Source: Anaerolineae bacterium
GTDB taxonomy: Bacteria; Chloroflexota; Anaerolineae; Aggregatilineales; J027
Length of the DNA: 64,000 bases
Direction of reading: 5' to 3'
NCBI GenBank assembly: GCA_008933735.1
Contig: WBUL01000004.1
Span: 186,001-250,000 of the forward strand
Each line of letters opens with the position of its first letter. Position 1 is the first letter of the stretch. Position numbers and translations under genes: made by a program. The notes under the pieces were generated by a model that worked only from the letters and a program-made list of their open reading frames with translations, was not told where the DNA came from and made no database searches. Positions 7,756 through 16,310 of this stretch are shown here, piece after piece.

Positions 7756-9770
7756 TTCATCTCGAAGGATGTTAAATCCTCTACCTGATACCCAAACCCG
7801 GTTGCCCCTCCGCCCCAGTCAAGCAGACGCTGTACACCAACCCGCAGGTAGCCGCTGTTCAGGAACGCAATAACATCTACAGGAAAACTCAGGAAGCGAT
7901 ATTGGTTGTTCCAATCGGTGTCGTTCAGGAAGGTATAAACAACGGCATCATCTGTATAGGTATAGGTTTGAGCCAGGGTTTCACAGTCTGCACAAACCTG
8001 CACCAATGAATACACCCGCGCCTGATTCATATAGTGAACGGGGCCAGGAAAACCCTCTCCTAACCAGACGATAACATGAAGCTGATTTTCGGAAAGGATC
8101 GCCGCTCTGGGGGAAAAAAAACCACCTCCGCTTTCTATAGCAGAAGGGGAAAAAATCCGTTTATCTCCTGTCTGTAAAAGACGGTCTATGATGGCGGCCT
8201 GTTTTTCAGCAGACAGCATATTGAAATAATGTCCGTATCTGAACTCCTGGCGTTGTATCTCAGCCATGGGGTCAGCGTTTTCAATGTCCTGTATACGTTT
8301 CTGAAAGGCTTGCCACTGGATATAGATGCCTGCCGCCATGAGCACCACGACAATGACAGCGAAGGCTCCAATGATTCCGAGAATCCTTTGGAGAAGACGG
8401 GAATCAGAGGGCAGCAGACCAGAATACCATAAAGCTGGCGGCACCATAAAGATGATAACGAGCACACTTCCCTGAGGCCCCGGAATATAACTCGGAAAGC
8501 CGGAAATCGGCCCCACACAGGCCCCCAGGGTCATCATGACCAGGCTTCCATACATATAGAGGCCGTATACGCTTTTGCGGTAAATAATAAAAAACGGCGC
8601 CGCCAGCATCACCCCCCAGGACAGATAATAGAGCAGTCGCATCGTCCCGGACTGGTTTGCATAGAGGAAAGCAGAGGGATAGGGTGTTTTCCCGTTCCTG
8701 AGGAACGAATCCATAAATTTTGCCTTGTGATAGGCATTTTCCAGCAGCAGCCAGGGACTTTCGGTAATGACCTGGCGCCAGGCAGTCTGCAAGGTATGCT
8801 GGAAATCCTTGTTGCCATGATGGATACTCACCCCCGGCTTGTATAGTTGGGCGTGAATTTCCCCTATCGGGTCTAACCAGGCGATGTTATAAGGATTGGA
8901 AACGTAGCCTGTCCCCACGTAAAGGGGTAAACCCGCCCCATGCTGTGTGACCACCGTTTCGGAATAGGGTATCTCCCAGGCCCAGGAATAAACTGCCTTC
9001 AATCCATAGGGGGCGGCAAATACACCCAGCAGCATTGCCAGGGCAGCGGCGGAAATTCTCACGGCAAAAGGCAGTATAGTGGTCCGCCACATGTCATGGT
9101 TCATGCGGTAACTGACCCCAGTAATCAGCCATGCCATCCCCAACATCCCAAGCCCGGCGGCGTAAACCGAGGCAATGCTTTCCTGACGCAAAAACTGCGT
9201 GAATCCGACCAGGAGGCTTAAAAGCAGCAAAAAGAGAGCGCTGGTGAGATTTTTTTTCAGATGCGCCGAGGCTGCCAGCCCGATGCCGACCAGCAAAACC
9301 ATATAGGTGACTCCCCATCCCTGGCTGCTGGTACTTAAATCAATCGGGCCAAGAAAGATAGCAACACAGAATGCCAGCAGACCGCCTACCGAGATAGGCA
9401 AAGGGATATTGGGGGATAATAGAATCACCGCTGTGAGCAGGAATAACACAAACAGCGCTTTAAACGGGGTTGATGTGTCTACCAGAAAATCGCCATCAAA
9501 CCACCGACCGACGACTGAAATCGAGGCAACCAGGATATGAATCCCGTAATCATCTGCCGTATTCGACCATCGGTAGGCGTAGGCAGGATCAATTTCGCCG
9601 GGATCAATTTCATCGCCCAGATAAAAATAAAACGGATAACCGCCGTTTGCTCCCCGGATTGTCCCCATTAAACGAGCCTGGGTGTTTGGGGAAAAAACGA
9701 AGTTATCTTTTTCGATGCGACGATACTCCGTGCCGTACAATGCAGCCGCAAAAACAAGAAAAAGAATCAC
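7752..9770 (-). CDS. Polytopic membrane protein, possible GT-C-type transferase
   Basis: A protein of about 672 residues with a first TM segment at the N-terminus, a long external loop containing GDEIDPGE and DYGIHILVAS, about ten further hydrophobic segments to residue 480, and a C-terminal soluble part. I did not recognise a named family. The large acidic first external loop and the adjacent ArnC/GtrB-like GT2 make a GT-C glycosyltransferase the best guess. The coordinates given use the first conventional start in this frame, GTG at 9770-9768, which has no ribosome-binding site. A very good GGAGG (9810-9806) sits 5 bases before an in-frame ATC at 9800-9798, and initiation there would add ten mostly polar/charged residues ahead of the first TM helix. 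Confidence 0.75.
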   Translation of the reverse strand: MILFLVFAAALYGTEYRRIEKDNFVFSPNTQARLMGTIRGANGGYPFYFYLGDEIDPGEIDPAYAYRWSNTADDYGIHILVASISVVGRWFDGDFLVDTSTPFKALFVLFLLTAVILLSPNIPLPISVGGLLAFCVAIFLGPIDLSTSSQGWGVTYMVLLVGIGLAASAHLKKNLTSALFLLLLSLLVGFTQFLRQESIASVYAAGLGMLGMAWLITGVSYRMNHDMWRTTILPFAVRISAAALAMLLGVFAAPYGLKAVYSWAWEIPYSETVVTQHGAGLPLYVGTGYVSNPYNIAWLDPIGEIHAQLYKPGVSIHHGNKDFQHTLQTAWRQVITESPWLLLENAYHKAKFMDSFLRNGKTPYPSAFLYANQSGTMRLLYYLSWGVMLAAPFFIIYRKSVYGLYMYGSLVMMTLGACVGPISGFPSYIPGPQGSVLVIIFMVPPALWYSGLLPSDSRLLQRILGIIGAFAVIVVVLMAAGIYIQWQAFQKRIQDIENADPMAEIQRQEFRYGHYFNMLSAEKQAAIIDRLLQTGDKRIFSPSAIESGGGFFSPRAAILSENQLHVIVWLGEGFPGPVHYMNQARVYSLVQVCADCETLAQTYTYTDDAVVYTFLNDTDWNNQYRFLSFPVDVIAFLNSGYLRVGVQRLLDWGGGATGFGYQVEDLTSFEMK

Positions 9771-9797
9771 GCGGGTCAGTAAATCGTGGTGATCCCT

Positions 9798-9810
9798 GAT
9801 AAAAGCCTCC
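9798..9810 (-). promoter_or_regulatory. Strong ribosome-binding site facing a possible ATC start codon
   Basis: On the minus strand TAGGAGGCTTTTATCAGG is found: GGAGG at 9810-9806, five spacer bases, then ATC at 9800-9798 in frame with the membrane protein that ends at 7752. The TAG immediately upstream in the same frame excludes any earlier start. No ATG, GTG or TTG exists between the SD and the GTG at 9770. Confidence 0.5.
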
Positions 9811-9871
9811 TAAATCCTGTCATTATAACGGCTGGATTAAGCCGATGTCATGGTTTAATATTGTGCGTCAT

Positions 9872-10669
9872 ATGAGCAGCACCCCCTATCTTTCCATCCT
9901 CCTCCCTGTCCGCAATGAGGGTTTGAATCTGCGGATCATGATTAAGATTCTGGGAGCGGTGTTGGAAATACCGTATGAAATTGTTGTGGTCTGCGACAGC
10001 CAAGAGGACGAAAGTATCCCAGTTGTCAAATCCATGCAAGCGCAGTACCCACAGGTGCGTCTGGTCATCAACACTTTAGGACGCGGGGTCATTAACGCGG
10101 TCAAAGCCGGGGTCAATGCCGCTGAAGGTAAATATGTTCTGATCTTTGCTGCGGATGAAGTCGGGCCAGTGCTGGCGATTCGGAATATGCTGGATCTGGC
10201 CGAAGCAGGCTGCGATTTTGTGAGCTGCACGCGCTATGCTTACGGTGGACGGCGTCTCGGTGGGTCATGGGTAGGTGGAGTGCTCTCCCGCGCCGCCAAC
10301 TGGCTGTTTTACCATATTTCTGGCTGCGCGTTTACGGATGCGACCACCGGGATCAAGCTGTTTACCAAACCTGCCTTCGAGAAACTGAATTTGCAGGCAA
10401 ATCCAGTGGGGTGGGCAGTTGCCTTTGAGATGGCGATTAAGGCGCAGCTTGCTGGCCTGAAGCTGGGTGAAGTCCCCATCACCTCAATTGACCGCCTTTA
10501 CGGAGGGGAGTCAACCTTCCGACTGGGAAGCTGGCTGCGGGAATACCTGCACTGGTTCTGGTGGGGTACCAGGGAACTACGCCGCGCACCTGCGCGGAAG
10601 CCCCCTGTGATGCGGAAAGCCAATGTTTCCGCTGAGGGTATGGGGTTTATCGCAAAACTTTCACGGTGA
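9872..10669 (+). CDS. GT2 family glycosyltransferase, paralogue of the gene at 3022-3783
   Basis: A 265-residue GT-A fold glycosyltransferase closely resembling the minus-strand GT2 at 3022-3783 along its whole length: both have LSILLPxR, AEGKYVLIFAADEVGPVLAI, CTRYAxGGRRLGG, TDATTGIKLF and IDRLYGGES. The shared AADEVG in place of DxDLSH shows the metal-motif change predates the duplication. I chose ATG 9872, because the protein then lines up with its paralogue; an upstream in-frame ATG at 9845 would add nine residues. It is the first gene of a plus-strand set with an acyltransferase and the membrane-protein paralogue, diverging from the minus-strand block. Confidence 0.86.
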   Translation: MSSTPYLSILLPVRNEGLNLRIMIKILGAVLEIPYEIVVVCDSQEDESIPVVKSMQAQYPQVRLVINTLGRGVINAVKAGVNAAEGKYVLIFAADEVGPVLAIRNMLDLAEAGCDFVSCTRYAYGGRRLGGSWVGGVLSRAANWLFYHISGCAFTDATTGIKLFTKPAFEKLNLQANPVGWAVAFEMAIKAQLAGLKLGEVPITSIDRLYGGESTFRLGSWLREYLHWFWWGTRELRRAPARKPPVMRKANVSAEGMGFIAKLSR

Positions 10670-10672
10670 CCG

Positions 10673-11212
10673 ATGCGTTCTCCAATTATTTCTTCCCACA
10701 GCCGTATTCGTCACCCCGATTTGTTTGAAGTCGGGGAAGGGTCAATCGTGGATGATTTTTGCTACTTTTCCACGCAGGTCATTATTGGGCGTTACTCTCA
10801 CATTGCATCCGGGTGCAGTGTGGCAGGTGGGCGCGACCGCATATTCACATTTGGCGATTACAGCAGCCTGTCTTCTGGGGTCAAAGTCTGGTGTACCAGC
10901 GATGATTTTGCGAATGATATTGTGACCATTATTCCGGCGGGAATTGAGAATATCAAAGAAAACGTCATCACAGGCAATGTGACCTTTGAACGACTGACAG
11001 CCGTTGGGTCAAACAGTGTGGTTATGCCGAATAACCATATTCCGGAAGGCACGGTCATTGGAGCATTGAGTTTCGTTCCAGCGAGCTATCCGTTTGAACC
11101 CTGGATGGTGTATGCCGGCCTCCCGATTCGCCCCATCAAGCCGCGCAACCGTGAGTCGGTGCTGCGCCAGTTAGCCCGCCTTGAGGAAGCGCTGGCACGC
11201 CATGCTGAATGA
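10673..11212 (+). CDS. Left-handed beta-helix acyltransferase (hexapeptide/LbetaH family)
   Basis: A 179-residue protein with imperfect hexapeptide repeats (for example IVDDFC, VIIGRY, HIASGC, TFGDYS, TAVGSN, IPEGTV), as in trimeric acetyl-CoA-dependent transferases such as CatB, WbbJ or NeuD-type O-acetyltransferases. The end APASYPFEP-like, PIRPIKPRN region matches the usual C-terminal extension. It probably acylates a sugar in the same glycan. ATG 10673 is three bases after the stop of the GT2, and the 3' end overlaps the next gene by 11 bases, so the three genes form one operon. The active-site His expected in this fold could be His52 (in YSHIAS), but I cannot confirm it. Confidence 0.85.
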   Translation: MRSPIISSHSRIRHPDLFEVGEGSIVDDFCYFSTQVIIGRYSHIASGCSVAGGRDRIFTFGDYSSLSSGVKVWCTSDDFANDIVTIIPAGIENIKENVITGNVTFERLTAVGSNSVVMPNNHIPEGTVIGALSFVPASYPFEPWMVYAGLPIRPIKPRNRESVLRQLARLEEALARHAE

Positions 11213-13358
11213 ATGGCTCAAACGGTACTTTGTTTTCCTTATCCTGAGCTTTATCCCGATCTACCTGACCTGTCTGTATATCGATAATTATGGGAAAAAT
11301 ATTCCTACCAACGACCAGTGGCTTGATTCCATCAATATCGCGGTTGCCGCAAATGATGGTTCGCTGACCCTGAGCGACATCACGCGGGTGTACTACGGGC
11401 ATCGGGCGGTGTTCACGAATGCCTTCACAGCGTTTTTAGGGGCGACAACCGACTGGCAGGTTAAATACGAACTGTATCTGAGTCTGGTGCTGGCGATAGG
11501 TCGGTTTGTGCTCGTGGTGCTGATTTTCCGCGCCATCTGCTCGGAGCAGACCCCTCTGGTGCTGCTGCCGTTTTCCCTGCTGATTTTTTCCGCGTACCAA
11601 TACCTCGTCTGGCTGAGCGGCATCTACTCCGTCTGGCATTTTGTCTCGTTTTTCTCTCTGGCGACGGTCTGGGTGTTGGTCCAGTTTCAGGTGAGCTGGC
11701 GCTCTCTGATCGTGGCGGCTGTCCTTGCTGCGTGTGCCTCCTTCTCACAGGGGTCTGGCGTGGTTACCTTTCCCATTTTGACAATCACGCTCTGGATGTT
11801 CGGCTACCGACACTGGAAATATATCGCGTTCTGGCTGCTGGCGATGGCACTGACACTGGGACTGTATTTTTATAACAGTGACATTGGTATGGGCGGCCAA
11901 ACCAGTGACACCGCCGCCAATATCACCCTTAAAGACCCGGCCATGCTGGTCAAATTTGTGTTTGCGTTCCTCGGCAATCCGTTCACTTATCATCTGGACA
12001 CGGAACTCCCAATCTATGTTGGGGTGATTGGTGTGCTGCTGCTGGTCGGGAACATAACCTATCTCTGGTTTCAGGGAAAAATCTGGAAATATATCGCTCC
12101 CTGGCTGACTCTGGCGGGTTATGCTTCCAGCATTGCCGTCACCGTCTACCTGACCCGCTATCGTGAAGACCGTTTTGTTTATGCAATTGAGCAGCGTTAT
12201 GCGCTGGTCTCAACTAATTTTTGGATTGCTTTTGTTGGCACGTTGGTCTTGGCGATATGGTATTTCCAGCGCGAGGAAAATCCACGCTCGTGGAAACAAA
12301 TTTTACTTACCGCAAATATTGTTTTTGCCTTTGTGCTGGTCATTTTGTATTTTCAGGCGAACCTCTGGAACGCGCAGGCCACCGCGTTTCGCTACCAATA
12401 CACCATTGGGGAAGCGTTCCCACCTCAGGAATCGTGCATATTAAACTTCCCGCTTCACCGCGATTTTGCCTGTCTCGAAAATTCGGTGCCGCTTGGTGAT
12501 GCCAGCGAAGATGATATTTACCGACTGGCATATTATGAGCTCGCGTTGTTTAAGAATCAGCAGCAAATCATTGATATTCTGCCTGAGAATTACCGCGCCG
12601 GAAGCCCGATCATCCTGGATTCTCCGTCGCGCTGGATGAATGCTTATTTGCGGCGCTGGTATTTACCGCGTGCCAACGAGGAAAATCTATTTCATATCGC
12701 GCCCGAAGCCGTAGAGATTTCAACCGATACGCTTCAAGAACCCCTTGCCCCGGTGGTGATCGGTTACAACGAAGACATCGTGCACCTGCTGGAAGATTTT
12801 TTGGGAGAAGCGGAAACGGTCTGGTACATTCGCACCCGCGAAACCCAGGTGAATGAGCCCGATGCCTATGAAATACTCACGCAGTTAGGTTACCTGCCAA
12901 CGGTGATACCTTCGGGCGACTTCCGCTACAACACCGAACTTTTTGTGACCCGCTACGAACGCAAACCAGATCAATTTGCTGAAGTTGACCGTTTTGGAGA
13001 ATTTCTCAGTCTGCAAAACGTGACCCTCTCCGAGGAAAATTTCGCCGCTTGTCAGATGGTTACGGTTAAAAGCTGGTGGCGATCGGCGACCGTTCCAACC
13101 ACCAACTTTGCGCTGCATCTGCAATTACTTGATTCCGACAAAAACATCGTTGTGGAAACGGTGAGTGGGCTGACACCTGTGCCGACGGTACTCTGGTCTC
13201 CGGAGCAGTCTTATCTGGATGAACGTGCGCTGGTTCTGCCGTGCGATTTACCGGAAGCCGATTATTCCCTGCGGCTGGCTGTGCGGAACCCGGATACAGG
13301 AGAATTTTTGCCCGACCAGCGGGGAATTATCGCGGAATTTAGCCTCGCGTCCGACTGA
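11202..13358 (+). CDS. Polytopic membrane protein, paralogue of the gene at 851-3025, probable GT-C-type
   Basis: A 718-residue protein with about ten TM segments in residues 1-400 and a soluble C-terminal domain of about 300 residues. It matches the minus-strand protein at 851-3025 throughout: PTNDQW versus PTDDQW in the first external loop, LSDITRxYxGHR, FSQGSGxVxFP, WMFGYRxWxY, LTRYR, LAYYxL, and WYLxR plus ETVWYxxTRET in the tail. The conserved acidic external loop suggests a GT-C transferase. The ATG at 11202 overlaps the acyltransferase 3' end; an upstream TTG at 11181 is possible. The 3' end overlaps the convergent hydrolase by 20 bases. Confidence 0.8.
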   Translation: MLNEWLKRYFVFLILSFIPIYLTCLYIDNYGKNIPTNDQWLDSINIAVAANDGSLTLSDITRVYYGHRAVFTNAFTAFLGATTDWQVKYELYLSLVLAIGRFVLVVLIFRAICSEQTPLVLLPFSLLIFSAYQYLVWLSGIYSVWHFVSFFSLATVWVLVQFQVSWRSLIVAAVLAACASFSQGSGVVTFPILTITLWMFGYRHWKYIAFWLLAMALTLGLYFYNSDIGMGGQTSDTAANITLKDPAMLVKFVFAFLGNPFTYHLDTELPIYVGVIGVLLLVGNITYLWFQGKIWKYIAPWLTLAGYASSIAVTVYLTRYREDRFVYAIEQRYALVSTNFWIAFVGTLVLAIWYFQREENPRSWKQILLTANIVFAFVLVILYFQANLWNAQATAFRYQYTIGEAFPPQESCILNFPLHRDFACLENSVPLGDASEDDIYRLAYYELALFKNQQQIIDILPENYRAGSPIILDSPSRWMNAYLRRWYLPRANEENLFHIAPEAVEISTDTLQEPLAPVVIGYNEDIVHLLEDFLGEAETVWYIRTRETQVNEPDAYEILTQLGYLPTVIPSGDFRYNTELFVTRYERKPDQFAEVDRFGEFLSLQNVTLSEENFAACQMVTVKSWWRSATVPTTNFALHLQLLDSDKNIVVETVSGLTPVPTVLWSPEQSYLDERALVLPCDLPEADYSLRLAVRNPDTGEFLPDQRGIIAEFSLASD

Positions 13359-14088
13359 GAAAACGGCTGGCTTCGCGGCGAAAGCGGCGGGGACGTTCGG
13401 AGTGAACAGCGTGTCCGGTGCGGCGGTACAAACTGAACTGTCCCCTGGGAAGCGCCGCTGCCATGCTCCGTCCCATCGCTACTGGATTCAGCTCATCCTT
13501 ATCCCCCAGCATCAGCAGCACCGGGCAGGCAATCTCTTTTGCACGTGAGTAAGTAATATCGCCGCCAGAATCAATAATTTGCAGCATGGCATTGACCCAG
13601 TGGTGAGTCATATCGGCGATGTGTTCTGCCCCATGAAGCTGGTCAATCAGGGGGGTACGCCAGCGCATATTTAACATCGACAGCACCGCAGGGCGCATGG
13701 AAGGATGAAAATGCCCGGTCGCACCCCACGTCAGGACACTGCGAACAAGACGCGGTACAAGGATCGGCAGCCACAATGCAACTTCGCCGCCATCGCTGTA
13801 CCCGATCACTGCTGCCGGAGGCAAGTTTAGATGCTCCAACAGGTCGGCCATATCTTCGGCATCCTGACGATAAAAATCACGCCCATAAAGACGCGGCTTG
13901 GGCATAGAACGTCCATAACCGCGCAAATCGGGAGCAATAACAGTGTATTTTTTCTCTAGCCAGGGGCGAATGTCGAGAAATTCCGATGCGCCAGTTCCCA
14001 TAAATCCATGCAGCAGCAGAACAGGAGCACCCTGCCCGCTAATGATGTAGAAAATCTGCGTCCCGTCGTGGCGCTGGAAAAATGGCAT
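13339..14088 (-). CDS. Alpha/beta hydrolase
   Basis: A 249-residue alpha/beta-hydrolase fold protein. The oxyanion-hole motif LLHGFMGTG is near residue 25-33, the nucleophile elbow is GYSDGG (Ser about 97), the acid is likely in GDKDELNP, and the catalytic His in TGHAVHSE close to the C-terminus, so the triad looks complete. The substrate cannot be determined; esterase, lipase-like or haloperoxidase-like activities are all compatible. It is three bases downstream of the GAF gene and so probably co-transcribed. It is convergent with the membrane-protein gene at 11202-13358 and overlaps it by 20 bases. Confidence 0.9.
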   Translation of the reverse strand: MPFFQRHDGTQIFYIISGQGAPVLLLHGFMGTGASEFLDIRPWLEKKYTVIAPDLRGYGRSMPKPRLYGRDFYRQDAEDMADLLEHLNLPPAAVIGYSDGGEVALWLPILVPRLVRSVLTWGATGHFHPSMRPAVLSMLNMRWRTPLIDQLHGAEHIADMTHHWVNAMLQIIDSGGDITYSRAKEIACPVLLMLGDKDELNPVAMGRSMAAALPRGQFSLYRRTGHAVHSERPRRFRREASRFLSRTRG

Positions 14089-14091
14089 CCC

Positions 14092-14625
14092 TTATAGCTG
14101 AGCAATTGCTTCAGATGCTTTTTCGCACAGGCGTTTGAACAGCAGCAATTGATTGTCGCTGAAACGGGCTTTGGGTAACTGTCCATCCATGTACAGTACG
14201 CCGATGGGCTTGCCCGCTTCCAGCAGAGGGCCGCAAATGATGACACGTTTTTTACCCATGATGATGCTTTCGGCGTTCCGAAGATTATCATACGCACTGA
14301 TGTCGGGAATCATCTGCGGTCTTTGGGTCGTCAGTGTGACTTTAATGACCGTTTTGCTGGCGACAAACTGATCCTCGGTGATGACTTCCGAAAGCTGAGT
14401 CCGACCCAGTTCATAATGAAATTCATCGGGTTCTTTGTAAGTGATCAGGCAGCCACGTTCAGCGTTAAAAAAACGGATTGCCCGCATAACAATATTTTCA
14501 ATCATTTTCTCCCGCTTTTTTTCAGGCGAGATCACCGGAATTTCGACGGTTTCTGTGGGTGAAGAAGCTGTCGAAACCGGTTCAGTCACAACAACGGTTT
14601 TTTTTTCAGCAGGATTGGTATCCAT
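14092..14625 (-). CDS. GAF domain protein
   Basis: A 177-residue protein. Residues 1-35 are Thr/Val/Pro-rich and probably flexible; residues 40-175 form a single GAF domain, recognisable by IENIVMRAIRFFNAERGCLITY at the start of the domain and the GPLLEAGKPIGVLYMDG strand near its end. No catalytic or DNA-binding domain is attached, so it is a stand-alone ligand- or protein-binding sensor. A good GGGGGAG ribosome-binding site lies just before the ATG at 14625. It sits between a lipoprotein gene and a hydrolase on the same strand. Confidence 0.85.
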   Translation of the reverse strand: MDTNPAEKKTVVVTEPVSTASSPTETVEIPVISPEKKREKMIENIVMRAIRFFNAERGCLITYKEPDEFHYELGRTQLSEVITEDQFVASKTVIKVTLTTQRPQMIPDISAYDNLRNAESIIMGKKRVIICGPLLEAGKPIGVLYMDGQLPKARFSDNQLLLFKRLCEKASEAIAQL

Positions 14626-14639
14626 AGCTCCCCCAGGGT

Positions 14640-15428
14640 TTATTCGGTTGGTTCTGGAGGTGAATCCCGTGATACACCAGGAACACGCAGCACCAACTCA
14701 TAAGCGATATTGTCTTCCAGCACCCCCAATCGGCTGCCAGTTTCGATGGTGGTATTCCATACCGCCTTCGCCAGATCGCCCGTAATCCAGCGTGGGTTGT
14801 TGTTGGTGACTTCTGCAAGAGAAAATCCAGCCTCGTCCTTTGCCCAGCGCCAGTACCCAATCCCTTCGACACGCGGCACTTCGTAAGCAGTCAGCCAGCC
14901 ACCCTCCGGCGCGAACAATACCGGTGTGTCGCTGATTTCCTGGCAGGTTTTCAGAATTTGCGCGTAAGCATCAACCGGCCAGCCCGAATAGCGGGACACG
15001 GTTCGCTCTTCATTATACAGATTTAATGTAATACTTTCTATATAGGGATTTGCTGAGTTGGGAATAATATAATCCGATTGCCATTCATAGAAGCCGGAAA
15101 AAATCACCTTTTCCAGCAGTTCGCGGATTTTTTCATCGTTCAGGCGGGCTTCTAAAACCTGCTTCTCAGATTCCAGTTCATTGAGCCAGACCAGCCGACC
15201 ATCACCCCACAAAGTACATGGTGGAATACGAGTGTCTAATTCCTGGGGCGCGGCCTCTTTCGGACGGGAATCCATACGCAGTAAAATTGTGCTCGCCCCA
15301 CGATCCCATTCCAGAGGGCCGAGTTGAGAAGTCTGGTTGGTTTCTTCTTTTTTATCTGTATCATCACCACAGGCCGCCAGGATTACTACGACAAGAATCA
15401 GCAAAATGACCTGAAATTTTCTACGCAT
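14640..15428 (-). CDS. Lipoprotein of unknown function
   Basis: A 262-residue protein starting MRRKFQVILLILVVVILAAC: a positively charged start, hydrophobic core and lipobox LAAC with the lipidated Cys near residue 20, followed by a charged linker (GDDTDKKEET). The mature part has no motif I recognise. ATG 15428 is preferred over an in-frame start further upstream (15494) because it gives a normal lipoprotein signal and has AGAGGAACAGGTGGT in front. It diverges from the SH3 lipoprotein gene at 15558. Secreted small lipoproteins of this kind are common in Chloroflexota. Confidence 0.8.
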   Translation of the reverse strand: MRRKFQVILLILVVVILAACGDDTDKKEETNQTSQLGPLEWDRGASTILLRMDSRPKEAAPQELDTRIPPCTLWGDGRLVWLNELESEKQVLEARLNDEKIRELLEKVIFSGFYEWQSDYIIPNSANPYIESITLNLYNEERTVSRYSGWPVDAYAQILKTCQEISDTPVLFAPEGGWLTAYEVPRVEGIGYWRWAKDEAGFSLAEVTNNNPRWITGDLAKAVWNTTIETGSRLGVLEDNIAYELVLRVPGVSRDSPPEPTE

Positions 15429-15557
15429 ACCACCTGTTCCTCTAAGTTCGATATGGAACGCTTTCATTCTAATCCTCGACTCAAATATTGCCAAACGGGA
15501 AGTTTATTCTGGTGGAATCTTATGCTAGACTACCCCTTGAATGATGGAGTAAGCAGT

Positions 15558-16310
15558 TTGAAAAGGCTGACCTGGCTCATTCTGATTTTGATGACAGCTT
15601 CCTTTGCCTGTTCGCTGGCAGTAGACGATGGCTCGGACGGAGAAAACACACGCCCGGTATTGGAAGCTGACCGCCCGGCTGTCATCCTGATTGCCCCTAA
15701 GAACGGCAGTCGTTATGCGCTGGGCACAGAAATTTCGATTTACGCTGAAGCCCGTGATCTGGAGTCGGGCGTTGCTCGGATCGAGGTTTTTGAAGATTTT
15801 GATACGCCGATTGGTAAAATCGAAGCGGCTGCACCGCAGGAGGAGTTAAGCGGGGTCATCAAATGGAAGCCCACCGTTCCGCAAACCTACCTCGTCCGGG
15901 TGCAGGCATTTCGTGCTGACGATACCGCCAGCAGCCCACAGGAAATCTCGATTGAAGTGGTGGCCGCCGAAGGGGTGAATGCCGTGAATGCTGCCCAGCC
16001 TGCTGTAAACGCGACTGAAGCCGTTTCAGACGCCTCACTGACACCAGTCCCCGTTGTGACCCTAGAAGGTGTGGTGAGGGGCGCAAGCGCATTAAACGTC
16101 CGCAGCCAACCAGATGCCAACTCCGCCCGCATTGCTCAGGCGGTTAGCGAAGGCGAAGTGATGCAGCTTATTGGGCGCAGCGAAGACCAGCAGTGGTATC
16201 TGATCCGGTTAGCGAATGGCGACTTCGGCTGGGTTTTCGGCCAATTCGTGGTGGTGAACGGAGACCCTAATACATTACCCACTGTCAAACCTGAAGGGAT
16301 AAACCCATGA
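15558..16310 (+). CDS. Secreted SH3b-domain lipoprotein
   Basis: A 250-residue protein when read from the TTG at 15558, which has GGAG eight bases upstream and gives MKRLTWLILILMTASFAC, a plausible lipoprotein signal (the -3 Ser is unusual for a lipobox). An ATG at 15523 in the same frame is an alternative. Residues about 35-140 resemble an immunoglobulin-like/cadherin-like extracellular domain (LIAPKNGSRYALGTEISI); the C-terminal about 65 residues are a bacterial SH3 domain (LNVRSQPDANS ... WYLIRLANGDFGWV), which often binds cell-wall peptides. The stop overlaps the psuG start (ATGA), an odd functional partner. Confidence 0.8.
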   Translation: MKRLTWLILILMTASFACSLAVDDGSDGENTRPVLEADRPAVILIAPKNGSRYALGTEISIYAEARDLESGVARIEVFEDFDTPIGKIEAAAPQEELSGVIKWKPTVPQTYLVRVQAFRADDTASSPQEISIEVVAAEGVNAVNAAQPAVNATEAVSDASLTPVPVVTLEGVVRGASALNVRSQPDANSARIAQAVSEGEVMQLIGRSEDQQWYLIRLANGDFGWVFGQFVVVNGDPNTLPTVKPEGINP

